DNA of 64,000 nucleotides from Bradysia coprophila (GCF_014529535.1 NC_050738.1:12292062-12356061); one strand, 5' to 3'. Counted from the first letter of the stretch, positions 48,349-61,474 are shown. A program made the numbers and translations. Notes: generated by a model not told the origin, from the letters alone.

Positions 48349-49138
48349 TTTTTTTTTTTTAATTCATTTATTTTATCATTCCTTTATTATAATGTGGGGA
48401 ATACTATAAGCATATGCGAAACAATCATAAATTAATCTTACAGATAAATACAAATACATTTTCATCGAAAACTTGGTCTAAGAAATTTTAGTTCAGCGAT
48501 TAGAAATCAAATCTTTGTCTAAGCGTTAGGCTATATCACAGAGTCAGATAAATAAATAAGTTCAAATTGCATATCTCAATTCAAATAAAAGTAAGGCGAT
48601 ATCACATTATAATCACTGGCACCTTTCATCACTTCGATCTTCAACTTAGACCTGAAAGTTTTTATACACTTCAAACTTCGAAGGTTATTACAGAGGCTGT
48701 TGTATTCATGCGTGGCTTGTTTCAAGATTGGATGATAGTCGGGGCATCTTAAGTTGTCCGCATAGCGAGTATGATGGGAATGAACATCGCGATTGTGTCG
48801 AATTGTGAAATTGTGCTTAGTTAGTCCATTCACGATCTTGTGGAGTTGAGCGACCCTTTCGACGACAGCAAGTTTTTCAACAGGTAGAAAACTCATTGAG
48901 TAAAGATACGTTGACCGCGTCAGATGTGGTAAACGATACAGCGCCTTAATGCAACGATTCTGTAGTCTCTGCAGCCGATTCAATTTTGCTTTGGATCCGG
49001 CACTATATATCGGCAGCATATATGCAATGTGGCTCTGTACATACGCGAAGTAAAGTTGTTTTCGCTTTTCAATAGGGACATATTTGCCTCTTTTCCACAT
49101 CAGTGGGATAAACGGACGTATCATTTTCATCACATGAT
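48349..49138 (-). mobile_element. 5'-truncated LINE copy with poly(A) and target duplication
   Basis: A minus-strand frame (49133-48576, 185 codons) encodes the C-terminal part of a jockey/CR1-like RT: KRKQLYFAYVQSHIAYMLPI, LNRLQRLQNRCIKALYRLP, then a Leu/Arg-rich tail. The 3' end carries an A-rich tail (T13 on plus at ~48348-48360). The 8-bp duplication CGATTCAT lies at 48341-48348 and 49139-49146, giving exact insertion limits of 790 bp. The surviving frame is intact, so the insertion is young. It lacks the RT core and is dead on arrival. Confidence 0.9.
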
Positions 49139-49146
49139 CGATTCAT

Positions 49147-51824
49147 ATTAATCTCCTTAGACAAACAGACGGTTAACTTCTAGGATGGCATCAATGGATG
49201 GTCATATTAATTTACCTTAAATAGTGTGATTCAACAAATATGAAATATTGATACATTTCACTTCGTATCTATAGAATAATCAAAAACTGTCGCATGCGCA
49301 TGTGTGTATAGCTTATGAAAGTATGTCAAACCAAACATTCCTAAGTTCTCATACGTATGAGCCAAAAAGAAAAACATTAACCTCCGTTTTCGCCGTGTGG
49401 TAGCTCACCACAGGGTCGCCACTATTCTCGAAGGTTAGCGATGAATCGAAATATCATTTCGATTATGATTCGCTAAACTTTTTCGTGTGTAAATTGAGGG
49501 ATGAGGGATGGTAATTTGAACTGCAAAACGTCGAAAGACGTACATAATTTTCTCTCAGATTAGTAAAACAACTATAGATCCCATGACTACCATCTATCCA
49601 CTATTACGGCCTGGCCTGAACAGAACCAGTTCCAGCGTTGTCAGTGTTGATCTGCAAGTATGATGGATCCCATAAGGATATCACTTCGAGTATTTTTAGT
49701 TGACCATTGTGAGCCTGACACTATCATTGGTAAATTCGTTCTCTTATTATTTAAAAGTGTGTGAACGCTCACAATTCGATGCACCAACCTTTGATTTACT
49801 GCTATGGAATTGTAATTTCTATTGGCCATAATTCAGTTCATGTTATTCATTCAACATGTGATGTGATCAATCTACATACGTTCGTATCTTTATACTGATG
49901 TCTCACAAGAGGCTTGATTTCAACTCACCAAAAAAGTAATCCGTTTTGCCTCCGTTTAGTTAAACTACTCCTCTTTTCTATTGCTTAAATAGTAAACGGA
50001 GAGAAAAAGGAGTGTTTTTTTCGCAAGTGGAAATCAAGACTTAAAATTCCACACCAATCATTATTTGTTCCGAGGGGGTGAATAATGGGCGAATGGTCGA
50101 ACGGTGGGACAAGATTTTTCATTGTTTTTCCACCTCTCGTTCTGTTTGTGATTAAAATTTAATGTTTCACTTATTCGAGAATTTCCCTTAAATCGTTTGT
50201 TGCCATATTAAGTTACTTAAACAATAAGTAAATATCAGATCCGATCGGCAGATTATTTTTATTTTATTTTTTAAATTTCCACAACAACAGTTCCTCGTAA
50301 AATCTAGATTAAGGCTGCTAAATCTCCCAGAGATGACGGTTGAAACATGTATTCCTTTGTATTTTCCTGGAAATGGAAAAAGTTCCAGCAAAATATTTCA
50401 GTGCATGATGAGTTATTCCTATGAGAAGTTGAACCAGCGTACTACTTGCCTCAAGGTTTTTAAGAGAAATCTGGGAGGTTTTCAATGTTTCACATTCTTT
50501 GAACATATATCAGAGGAAGCGTATTTTGACTTAACACATTTGAGGAGTATTCAATAACACCAGTGGAATGATTTGAAGCAGCACTAAGCATAATATAATC
50601 AAACATCAATTTCTTCATACTTAAAGAGATCATATTGAAGAAGTTTTGGGCCATTTGATGTGTCTTGGGACTGATACGATTTGTTTGTTTGTTTTTTTTT
50701 TGTAGAGCAGGCGATTGGTGAGGTGAGGCTAAATTTTCAATGGGTGGATATTTTGTCAATAGATGGCGCCGCTGTCATGCTTCTATTTGGCAAATAGATA
50801 GCGCCACGAGTTTATTCTAAACAAATCGCGAAAATTTGAATTGACAAGAATGGTCAGTTCTTTTTGCGTTGCAACAAAGCAATATTTTAGTGAAACAACC
50901 CTACGGAATAAAAAATATTTTCAGATATTTCTTCTTTGGAACCAACGTTGATCTCACTCGGAAAAGATCCATATAGTTAGTACAGATATTACGAGACAAG
51001 TACGACAGTATCGTTTTGCGATAGATTGAACTTTCCTAGTCTTATTTATCTAACATGCAGCTCAGACAAAAAACGTTTCATGGTCGAATGTTTTTCTTGC
51101 GAAAGATTGAAGTTTTCTGGTCATATTTTATGATGGGTGCAAGAAAAGCAAATTCAAGTTTATTTTCTCTTTACTGACATACACTCAATTACTCAATCTT
51201 GTAACAAGTTTCCAACATAACCCAACAGTAGCAATGGTAAAGATGTACCAATATTCGAGCTCAAAACTTCATAACACAACACTCAAAACAACACGAATAT
51301 GTTTTGAAATTTTGCCTCGAATGTTGGCTCACCCAACCCCCCTTGTCACTGTTGGTTTATTTTGGTACTGTTGAAGGTCCAGCTTTTTGAACAATTTTAT
51401 GGCGGCTTCGATTTCGTTGAAACGGTTGATGTTGAGCCAGATTGCCGAACCATTTCAATGCTACGGCACAGATCGGAAACATAAACTGGAACGCCTTTCA
51501 TTGCTGGTCCGTAAACTGGAATGCGTTTTCAGGCGTAACACTTTTGTGTGTTTATTTCGATTGTCCAGCTCTAGCTGATGCAAGGGAAGTCTTTCGTTAT
51601 CGATAATTTCCTAGTAGAATTGTTTTTTTCCGAAGAATAGAGTAGAAAAGTTGTATTATTTTTACAAGTGACAAAAGTATATAATTCGACAGACAACTGT
51701 GGTCTCTGAATATTTATTATATTTCAAAGATTACTATTTTTCCACTAAGTTTTTTCGTCGTGTCTGTGTTAGAGTGGTTATTTTGAATAAAATATTTTCA
51801 CAAATTAGTATATTTATGTGATAG
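49147..51824. other. Gene-free stretch
   Basis: Short frames (50188-50557, 51387-51578) have no motifs. ATAGATGGCGCC and ATAGATAGCGCCA around 50760-50812 form a weak inverted pair resembling words in the 11444-11510 hairpin. No supported gene. Confidence 0.45.
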
Positions 51825-51826
51825 CC

Positions 51827-51941
51827 CGGGTGAAAATTCAAGTCTCAAAAGTTCGAAGAGCGTGTACTCACGGTCTCAAATCTATTGTCTTTGTGAATAT
51901 ACGTTTTCCGAACTTTTGAAATTTATTTTCACCCGGGAAAA
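51827..51941. repeat. Inverted repeat with CCCGGGTGAAAAT ends
   Basis: CCCGGGTGAAAAT near 51827 and its inverse ending near 51939, together with AAAAGTTCG/CGAACTTTT inside, give arms of ~30 bp around ~55 bp. Probably a small MITE; no clear target duplication. Confidence 0.65.
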
Positions 51942-52832
51942 ACAAAAAGGTTATCCTTGGTATTTTGACTTTCTATTATTTTTAGCGTATGGCATCAATG
52001 AATAGATTAATAAAGTTGGTAAACCAATTCACAACGCTACTAATATAGAACAAACAACAAAGTGTATGAATACTAAAAATGTAAAATGTCCCGAGAAACA
52101 TTTTTCATCCCAAACTCCCAAAGTGTATAAGTCTGACGAGAATCAAAAGATTTGAATAAACATTTTCTACATAGATTCGGTTGAACTTTCGACGGAAAAA
52201 TATATTGGAAAATGCAAACATCCCATTTTTTTTCGTCGAACTTGTGGCTAGTGTAAATCGGACCTTTTTCGTGGTAAAAACTAACCTCAAACGTGAAATT
52301 ACTATGTAAATTAATTCTGAAGGACCTTACCAAACAAAACTGAAAACGGTTTCAAAACCGGTTATTATTTCAATTATTTGATTGTTTTGGTTCGTGGTGA
52401 AAATAAAATTATTCTAAATAATGATCAAATTCACAACTCACTGAAGATATGAATAAATTTCAGTTACATCATCACAAAAAAAAGAATCCGAACTATAAGA
52501 TTCAGATATTTTTTTCATTTCCTTTGGGTTATGCAAATTGTTACATATCGAAGCAACTTTTATCGATAACGCAAAATAAATGTTGGAACTAATGAAGTAA
52601 TAGATCAATGTGCCATCAAAATTGAATGATTATATGATATAATGAATGGTTTGTTTTTCGATTTTCAAATCTTGTACACGATTTTAGTCTAATGATTGTC
52701 TAACTTTTTCAATTTCTCATATTTTAACACGAACTGTGGCTGTGGCTGGATTGACAATGACGATTTTAGGAAATGAAGTTCGTTATATGTAAATCGTTTT
52801 CAGTATTTCGTGATTCGATGAAATTTCGACGA
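51942..52832. other. Gene-free stretch
   Basis: Nothing supported; overlapping minus frames at 52073-52333 lack motifs. Confidence 0.45.
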
Positions 52833-52834
52833 TA

Positions 52835-53060
52835 CAGTCAGAGGCAGTGAATTTTGATCATTAATTTGCTTCAGCTGTTTGTCAGCTGATCCACACATAC
52901 AATCAAAACTGCTTATATTTGTTTATACGGTTGAAGCTGCTACACGTGTGTGGTAGTGGTAAAACCCTATAAAGACGTATAAATAGTTTTGATGGGTTGT
53001 GTGGATCAGCTGAAAAACAGCTGAACGAAATTAATGCTGAAAATTCACTGCCTCTAACTG
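52835..53060. mobile_element. 226-bp Tc1/mariner-type MITE, TA duplication
   Basis: The ends CAGT(C/T)AGAGGCAGTGAAT are inverted at both sides, with arms of ~76 bp at about 85% identity and TA at 52833-52834 and 53061-53062. Each arm carries its own CAGCTG-type mini-dyad. Fragment-like similarity is seen near 21090. Confidence 0.87.
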
Positions 53061-53459
53061 TATAGATTATTTTGACTATTTCAGGGCGTTTTCAGAAAAA
53101 TTAGTGCTGTGTCTTGCTCTAGTCTAAGACATTTGTTTCCTATCTACCAATTTAGAAACATTTATTTTATATAGTTAGAGGTCCTACTTATTAGTCATCG
53201 CTAGTCAGGCTTGTACTGCTGATTGATTTTAGAACTAATATTCAACGAAATTTTATCAGGATTATTCTTTTGGCGTCGTTGATCAACTAATTTTTTACCT
53301 TAAAAAAATGTGACCATCGACTTGACTGCCATTGTTTAATTTCCAAGACGAATCATCTTTTCAATTCTTGAGATCATTCAGTTGACCACTTTTTGCAACC
53401 AATCGTGAAAGAAAATGCATTTCTTTACTATACACACGAAAAAAACAAGTTACAGACGG

Positions 53460-55125
53460 CAGTAAGTGGATGCAACTACCACCAAACACAATCAATTGTT
53501 GATTGTGGTTACCATTTAACATAGAAGCAACGACTACATTACGATATCACTAGATGATACCGAGTAAGCGTTACGTTTATTGTGTAAGTAACGGCCACTA
53601 TACAATATCATTATACTGACATTGATTACAATTTACTGTAGACGTAACGACTACCCCACAATGTCACTAGCGTGACAATGATTACAATTTTCTGTGGAAG
53701 TAACAACCACTCGACGATATCACTGAAAGTGACAACGTAGCGTTGCTGTTCACCGTAGAAGCAACGTCTACCGTACAATATCACCAGAGTGAGATTGGCT
53801 ATTGGCGACTGTAGAAAATAGCAACCACTTTACAACAGCACTAGGGTGCCATTGGTTACGGCTTACTGTAGAAATAACGGCCACCATACAATGTCACTAT
53901 TCTGTGACAATGATTACAATTTACTGTAGACGTAACGACTACCTTACAATGTCACTAGCGTGACAACGATTACAATTTTCTGTGGAAGTAACAACCACTC
54001 GACGATATCACTGAAAGTGACAACGTAGCGTTGCTGTTCACCGTAGAAGCAACGTCTACCTTACAACATCACCAGCGTGACATTGGCTAATGTGTATTGT
54101 AGAAATAGCAACCACTTTACAACAGCACTAGGGTGCTATTGGTTACGGCTTACTGTAGAAATAACGGCCACCATACAATGTCACTATTCTGTGACAATGA
54201 TTACAATTTACTGTAGACGTAACGACTACCTTACAATGTCACTAGCGTGACAACGATTACAATTTACTGTGGAAGTAACAACCACTCGACGATATCACTG
54301 AAAGTGACAACGTAGCGTTGCTGTTCACCGTAGAAGCAACGTCTACCTTACAACATCACCAGCGTGACATTGGCTAATGTGTATTGTAGAAATAGCAACC
54401 ACTTTACAACAGCACTAGGGTGCTATTGGTTACGGCTTACTGTAGAAATAACGGCCACCATACAATGTCACTATTCTGTGACAATGATTACAATTTACTG
54501 TAGACGTAACGACTACCTTACAATGTCACTAGCGTGACAACGATTACAATTTACTGTGGAAGTAACAACCACTCGACGATATCACTAAAAGTGACAACGT
54601 AGCGTTGCTATTCACCGTAGAAGCAACGTCTACCTTACAACATCACCAGCGTGACATTGGCTAATGTGTATTGTAGAAATAGCAACCACTTTACAACAGC
54701 ACTAGGGTGCTATTGGTTACGGCTTACTGTAGAAATAACGGCCACCATACAATGTCACTATTCTGTGACAATGATTACAATTTACTGTAGACGTAACGAC
54801 TACCTTACAATGTCACTAGCGTGACAACGATTACAATTTACTGTGGAAGTAACAACCACTCGACGATATCACTAAAAGTGACAACGTAGCGTTGCTATTC
54901 ACCGTAGAAGCAACGTCTACCTTACAACATCACCAGCGTGACATTGGCTATTGTGTATTGTAGAACTAGCAACCACTTGACAACAGCACTATGGTGCTAT
55001 TGGTTACGGTTTACTGTAGAAATAACGGCCACCATACAATGTCACTATATGTAACAATGATTACAGTTTTCTGCGGGAGTAACAACCACTTTACGGTATT
55101 ACTAGTGTAATATCGGTTGCTTTTC
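53460..55125. repeat. Satellite array: 287-bp higher-order repeat of ~57-bp monomers
   Basis: CCACCATACAATGTCAC starts at 53881, 54168, 54455, 54742 and 55029, an exact 287-bp period. Each 287-bp unit is five related ~52-61-bp monomers of the form (C)TTACAA-(TCAC...GTGA)-GATTAC-TTTACTGTAGAA-TAACG-C. Each monomer holds a dyad: TCACTATTCTGTGA, TCACTAGCGTGA, TCACTGAAAGTGA, TCACCAGCGTGA or GCACTAGGGTGC. The edges (53460-53880, 55030-55125) are more diverged. Non-coding. Confidence 0.96.
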
Positions 55126-56585
55126 AGTTCTACTCATCTGTACTTTGTGTGATAGAAAATATTGAGATACTGGAGAAGACGAAATATTACCGAAAGGTTG
55201 TTGCTCTACTCTGCTGTTCAATTAGACCAATTTCTCTAGTTTTGTCACTGCAACTATAAGTTAAACGAGCACATCAATTATTTATGTCAATTCGAATAAT
55301 TAAGTCAACATTTTTGACGCCAAAAGAATACAATTCTCAGTACGCATTTCTATTCTATTCAAATAAACTGCCCAATTTAAGTACGACTAATGATGACTTC
55401 TGTATCACTTGACTATTAACTTCAGAATTAGGAAAAGGCCTGATGTACGACAGTATACTTGCACACACAGCCATGAAAGGATATAAAGAGCTTATTCTAA
55501 AGAAATGTTACCAGACTTTCTGCTTCCAGTTGTTTACATTCGGCAGTGGTGAGAATGACTCCAAAACAATAAAATGTCCCGATGGATACATGCCTGACAA
55601 TCATTTCAAAGAATCCGGCTGCGATAGACGAGTCTTCCAAAGATTCTATATCGTATTTTGTAGATAAAGCTGCTCATCATTCAATTGATTCGAGATTTCT
55701 TACAGAAATCCACATATTTTGAAGAAAAAAAACTATTTTTGTTAGACCGACGGGGTTTGAAAACCAAACGTTTTTTTACGACAGCAATTTTTATCAAAAA
55801 GTCAACGCAACTAAGTTTGAGAGCAATTCAAAAATGTCAGTATATAGTAGAGTGAATGAATTTTTGCTCACAAAACAAACAAAAAATCTCAGGATCAGAC
55901 AGCTAATAGCGAGTCTAATAGTTATTTTATTTACGTATTTATCTTGAGCGATTGATTTTAGGCAATTTCGCGAGTTGTGGCCTAACTTCGTACGGGCTAC
56001 AAGCGAAAATATCTAACATCAATCGTCCAAGATAGGTACATAAATCTAAAGTTTAATGCACAGAAAATCTGGGAAAAAGATTAAATTGACACTCATTTTC
56101 GGTCCGAAGATAGCTTTTTGATACTACTTTCATCGTCTTTTCCATCAGTGATAGTTAATGTTTAGAGAATTGATGCCGTAGATCTTATGTGGCACACTCA
56201 CGGCTTGAATTGATACAGTTACTCACCTAGTTTCATAATTCACAAGGAGGAAAATTGATTTCTGATATTTGTCTAAAAACTAAGAATTATGTTGTAAATA
56301 TGTTAGGCTGTAAACTTTCGAAAGCAGCCTTGGTAAATGTGTATCAGTGAAAAAACTTCCAGAATCTATTTCGTCCGATAATAAATTAGTAGCAGTTGAA
56401 CTGTAAGACGTTGGCTGTCTAAATGAAACGTCTAATGTCTAATGTATTTCGAAAAAAAAATTCGCTCGCCCCAAAAAGCATTTCTGAGAAGCTCGCAACC
56501 TATTTCAAATATTTGGCTTTACACCTATATTTTTGTTGACTCAGAATATTGCGATCTGTTCCAATTGAAGACAAGAAACCTGACT
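55126..56585. other. Gene-free stretch before the USP gene
   Basis: A hairpin (about 55927-56046) has ~32-bp arms around GAGCGATTGAT/ATCAATCGTC. A 74-codon frame (55443-55667) lacks motifs. The USP promoter or a terminal repeat of the element might be here, but I could not identify either. Confidence 0.45.
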
Positions 56586-58530
56586 ATGAAAACAACGATG
56601 AGCATCAAGGTAATAAGCCATCTAGAATATGAGCATTATAAATATCGCCACTGCAGTATTATGATGCAGTACCATTTTGGTAAAATTTTAGATGCCTATT
56701 TGCTTGCTTATAATGTTCATTCATTACAACGTAGATGTGAACATATACTTAGAATTCCACGAATATCTTATTTTGTCTGTTAATTTTTGGATTATGTTTG
56801 TATACTCTTTGCAGCCGAAGATTGGTTGTGGTCTGATGAATATCGGGAACAGTTGCTACTTTAATGCAAGTTTTCAAGCTTTGTTTCACATACCAATTTT
56901 AGCAGATTGTTTCAAAAAAAAAGCTACGAAAGAATGTAACTAGTTTGAGATACTTGTACGGTTCGATTTGAGTTGTACTCTCCTCTTATAGGTAAGTGCG
57001 TTCTTTGCACCATTCAGAACTTTTACCACGAGACAAAATTGAAACAACTGCCTTCCTACCCACTGAAAACTTATGAAGCGCTCCGAAAAAATCATGCATT
57101 TGCCAAGCTCCTTAATGGCCAACAGCAAGACGCACATGAGTTCATAAAGTTGCTGATTGATCAAATGGCAAATACTAGGCATTTACAAACCAATTTGGCA
57201 AATAAATTTATTGCTAAGACCATCAACAAAATCCAATGTCTTAAATGCGAGACAGTCTTCAAGAATGAAAGCAACGTTGGGGATTTTATTGTGGATGTTC
57301 AGGGAAAGCAATCGGTAGAAGAGGCTTTAGAGTCATATTTTGAAACCGAGATCGTTGACGAATATAAATGCATTGTTTGCATGGAAAACGTTTTGGCATC
57401 GAAAAAAAATACGTTGGTCAACGTACCTCAATGCATGATTGTAGTGCTAAATCGTTTCGCAAAACATTCTAAAAGAAACAGTAATATTGAAATCAACAGA
57501 GACTTGGTTTTGAAATGTGTCGCGGAAGATAAAGTCATTCAATCGAAATATCAATTGGTATCTACCATCGATCATATTGGACAGACATATAAAACAGGGC
57601 ACTATACTGCAACTGTTCGTTCAGGCAGTCAAATATACACATTCAATGATTCAACCGTGCAAATGCTAAATGAAATTTCTGGCCATACAGCATATGTATT
57701 GTTTTATGAATTGGTTGAGGTAATTTTGTTCAGAATACTTTCGAGAGACAGATTTAGATTTTTTGTATGATCTAATATGCACTGCATATGGTTTGCGATA
57801 AAATTTTACTGTTTCCAAAGACTCAAGTCTCAAATTTATCCGTAGTTTTCAGCTTTACTAAGTGTGTCATTTTATTCATATGTAGGAAACGTTTGTTGAT
57901 GAGACTGAAGAATTGATTGAAATAATTGAAATCGATGAAATGGAATTTGACGCAACGGATGCACAAGAAAATGATGTCCCTCAGATTTCGAAAGAGGTAG
58001 TGAGTCTATGTGTATTCTAAATTATTTTTGCGGCTGTTCGCAACAGGCTTTAATCTGCTGCTCAAAATCGCTTTATAGCAATTGCACAAATGAACTGATA
58101 GAGCAGATAGACTATCCATCGTTTCGTATTAACCCAAAAAAAAATGCCCACAGTTTTCACAATTTTCTAATGTTCATTAGGAAACGTTTGTTGACGAACA
58201 AGAAGATTGGATTGACGACGACGAGTATGAATTTTTTCCACCGAATGTTTCTACAAATGATGTTTTTGTTGGTCTGCAGAATTCGAACGAGGTATATAAA
58301 TGTTTACTAAAATAACTTCACTACTAAAGAGGGTCGCATCTTATCTGCTCAAAATTGTTATTACACCGTACCTTTGCCGTCCACATATCTCATTGTTTAG
58401 AATTTGAAGTATAGTATCATAAATTGAACAAAAAACATTTTTTTAGGAAAGTGGTCTATACCTCGAAGAGGAAGTTGTCATTGAAGAGGTGGTCAACGGC
58501 CTTAGTGAAGGAAGTAATCCTTCCGAGAAG
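56586..58530 (+). CDS. Compact ubiquitin-specific protease (USP, C19) with acidic tail
   Basis: A deubiquitinase-type cysteine protease. Exons: 56586-56609, 56815-56935, 56992-57719, 57886-57996, 58181-58291, 58447-58530; all GT/AG and in frame (393 codons). The Cys box GLMNIGNSCYFNASFQAL has catalytic Cys22. GQQQDAHEF follows at ~91-99. The zinc-ribbon is CLKC (131/134) and CIVC (175/178). The His box GHYTA has His252, and FNDSTV lies at ~266. This is a near-minimal USP fold. Residues 292-393 are an acidic tail; exons 4 and 5 are both 111 nt and both start ETFVDE, implying exon duplication. The start is the ATG at 56586; an in-frame ATG lies further up at 56442. The last donor is phase 0, as is the acceptor before the downstream transposase (59430), so the protein may continue into it. 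No lesion seen. Confidence 0.85.
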
Positions 58531-59429
58531 GTATTCGTAACTAAACCATTTCGTTTACGTAAATATTAATTAGGATCAATTAATAACACAAACCGTAAAG
58601 GGAGCACACACTAGAATTAATCTATACTCGAGGACGTTACTTTTTATGTTTATCAATTTGTAATTCACTTTTCACTTTTATTTTATGAAACCTGACGCAC
58701 CTGACCTGACCTCACCTGACCTGACAATCCACAATTTGTTAACGACGGGGAAGTCTCGGTTATATTCTCTTTATACAAAGTTATACATTAAAGTTTAGAA
58801 CTTCTTCTAAAGAAAACAGAGCAGTAGGATAGTAATAGTAGACCGACTTAGGAGTAGATTTTATTAATTTTGACCATGGTTTTACAATCATTTGTGTAAA
58901 ATGACAATGCGGGGCTTACGGTTCAGTTTCAATAGAACTTGAAAATAAATTTTACATATGGATTTGTGAGTTAAACCTATGGTGACCCACCCTTTTTTGC
59001 CTTGACAATTAGTTTGATAATTATGTGAAAGTGGTTTTCATGAAACGCGCTTCACTTCGTTTGTTCACTGTTTGCACTGCAACAATAGAAAAAGAGAGTA
59101 AGGTAGCGAACGGTGATTTGTGCACGCAACAACGAAGTGATACGTTGTTTGTGACTCATTCGAAAGAATTTCAGGAAAAAATTGTAAATTTTAAAGTCAC
59201 ATCAAATCGAATTGAATGACTTCTAAATCTCTCTTTTGCACTTGTTCATTTGATTTGGAACTTCACATCATTGCAGACTGCAAGCTAAAGTAGTGTCGAC
59301 AAATGATAGTTATTTCGTAGTATGATAGAAATAAGTACTTTCTTCGGTAGATTTTTAATGTAAACACAGTTGTCTCATTCGCACATCCGAAAAACAGCAA
59401 TTAAACAGAATTCTTCCTAATATCTTCAG
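58531..59429 (+). other. Probable intron between USP and transposase parts
   Basis: 899 nt, starting GTATTC and ending ATCTTCAG, much longer than the other introns of this unit (56-205 nt). Contains a CCTGACCTGACCTCACCTG run at 58705-58725. A 64-codon frame at 59025 lacks motifs. Confidence 0.45.
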
Positions 59430-61455
59430 ATTCAGGAGAGTAGCCGCCGGATAGTTGACATTCAGTACGTTCTTACACGAATGCACAAATTTTTTTCAAA
59501 TAAAATGCAAGAAGTGTGGTGGTGACATTGCTTTTCAAAAGGAAACAAGAAGAGCGCTAATATCTAAGTTTCACTTTGTATGCTCATCCTGTCTCCAAAG
59601 AAAACAGATTGACTCATGTCCCAAAGATAAAAATATAGCCAACAACAATGAAGCAGCTGTAACAGGAATAATATCGATTGGACCTTGGTACTATCACCTC
59701 CAAGATTCCTCACACATTTCAATGTACCTGCATGAGTTATCAAACATTTTACAATGTTGAAAAAGTATTACAAAAAGATTGGTGGAAACTGGCTAAACAA
59801 TTAGAATCAAAATCTCTAGCGGAAGAAATTCGTCTGGCAAAGGGATGCAATGAAGTTGATACATCAGGAAATGCGTTGATAGCTGTGAAAGTTGACGGCA
59901 GCTGGCCAAAGCGATCTTTTGGCAACAATTTTCTTCCATTGGCTGGTTGTGCTGCTATAGTTGGTGTAAAAACGAATAAAGTACTTTTCTCCGATGTCAA
60001 AAACAAATATTGCCACACATGTAAAATTGCTGCTTCAAAATGTTCACCCGTGACGAAACACGAGTGCAATGCCAATTGGACTGGTCCATCGACTGCGATG
60101 GAAAATGCAATTATCGTAGAGGGTTTTAAGGACTGTGCTCAAAAGGGCGCCCGTTTTCATAAATTCATTGGGGATGGCGATTCGTCTACATACAAAACTC
60201 TGAGAGACCTTAGGTTGTATCAGGACCCAACGGTGTACATCGATAGGCTTGATTGCACAACTCATTTGCACAAGAACTGGTATAAAAAGTTCGTCGCTTT
60301 AGAGAACAGCAAGAAATTCAAGCCGAACAGCCGAAAACTTATAAGTGACAAAATCGGTAATTCTAGTGAGCATAAGTAATCTAAATAGCTAGATCGCAAT
60401 TTTTACTTACACGTTGATGTACAACTTAGCAGTTATACTCCAATATGTACGTCAACTTATAATTGTAAGTAAAAACGCAATCTCATCATCAAATTGTGGA
60501 TAAAAAATCCAATTATGAGCCTATTATTTTTATTATGAGCCCATGCAGCATGGGCCCATGACTAGTCTCAAGTCAAGTTTACAGTCGTATCTGTTTTCTC
60601 TCTTTCACTGGTGGCTAGTTATTGGATGTTTTGCCACACAAATTGAAGCACACTTTCAATTTAGCATAGTCTAAAACTATAAGCATACGAACAAATCAAC
60701 ATTTCATTTCATAGGCTTAGACATAGGTAAAGGTGTACGAATGGCAGCCAAACACTGGAATGCTGCAGATATAAGCCTTGGTGAGAAATGTAAAAAATCT
60801 TGAAAAAGAGATTGTATGAATGCCCCCCTCCACTGCTTGGGAGTTCATGACGAATGTTCTGAATACTTTTGTACAAAAACTACATCGCCTGAAGCACGAG
60901 ATAATCTCACTTTATTGAAAAGCGAGGGATTGTTATACGAGATACTTGGTTTGTGTCAACATTATTTTGCAAATAAGGCAAAGAGTTTACTTGCTGGATA
61001 CGACACAAATGTGGTGGAAGGATTTAACAGCATAATCGCTAAGCATTTAGGTAAAGCTCGTTTTGAAAATCTGTCGTTGAAAAGTTGATTAGGCCTGAAT
61101 GAAGAGCTTCATTAAGACTGCTTCTTATACATATCATGTAGATATCTAACCGCAGAAATGTCGGGTTATTTGTCTTCTTGGAAATTTATTTCCTGATCAA
61201 TCTTAACGAACGCCCGCTTTTTACTAATCCATTTTTTGTTTTCAATATGTTGCATTCGCGTATACTTCATATTTATCCATATAAATATACGACTTTTTAT
61301 GGTTCGTGACCTTATAAACACCCATTTCACATCTTAGGTGGTAAACGTGTCAACAAATGTTTTGGCTGGATCGTACAAGTCAAGAACTGCGATGGCATCC
61401 GTGCATTTGAATTCGGGCTACCACGGCATTTCAACATTTCAAAAATTCAAATATG
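59430..61455 (+). pseudogene. Mutator-like (DDE) transposase domain, frameshifted
   Basis: Encodes the insect Mutator-like transposase domain. RRIVDIQYV opens it, with zinc motifs CKKC and CSSC. The DDE triad is likely D at 59894 (VDGSWPKRSFG), D at 60173 (IGDGDSSTY) and E at 61017 (VVEGFNSI). NKYCHTC, HECNANWTGPSTAME and APLHCLGVHDECSEYFC are further family blocks. Exons: ~59430-60356, 60715-61050, 61338-61455, with in-phase GT/AG junctions. Small frameshifts lie near 59493 (T run), 59680-59725 (more than one), 60785-60815 (A and C runs) and 61355. The opening acceptor is phase 0 relative to the USP's last donor, suggesting one fused transcript. It is either a decaying copy or poorly polished sequence. 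Terminal inverted repeats were not found. Confidence 0.82.
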
Positions 61456-61474
61456 GTAAAGCCCTACCGAAACT

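Noticed and set aside
53460..55125. CRISPR or coding repeat
   Set aside because: Repeat units adjoin without spacers and the frames are closed; it is a satellite with a 287-bp period.
59025..59219. 64-codon frame as an extra exon between USP and transposase
   Set aside because: It cannot be linked by in-phase splice sites and has no motif; kept as intron.
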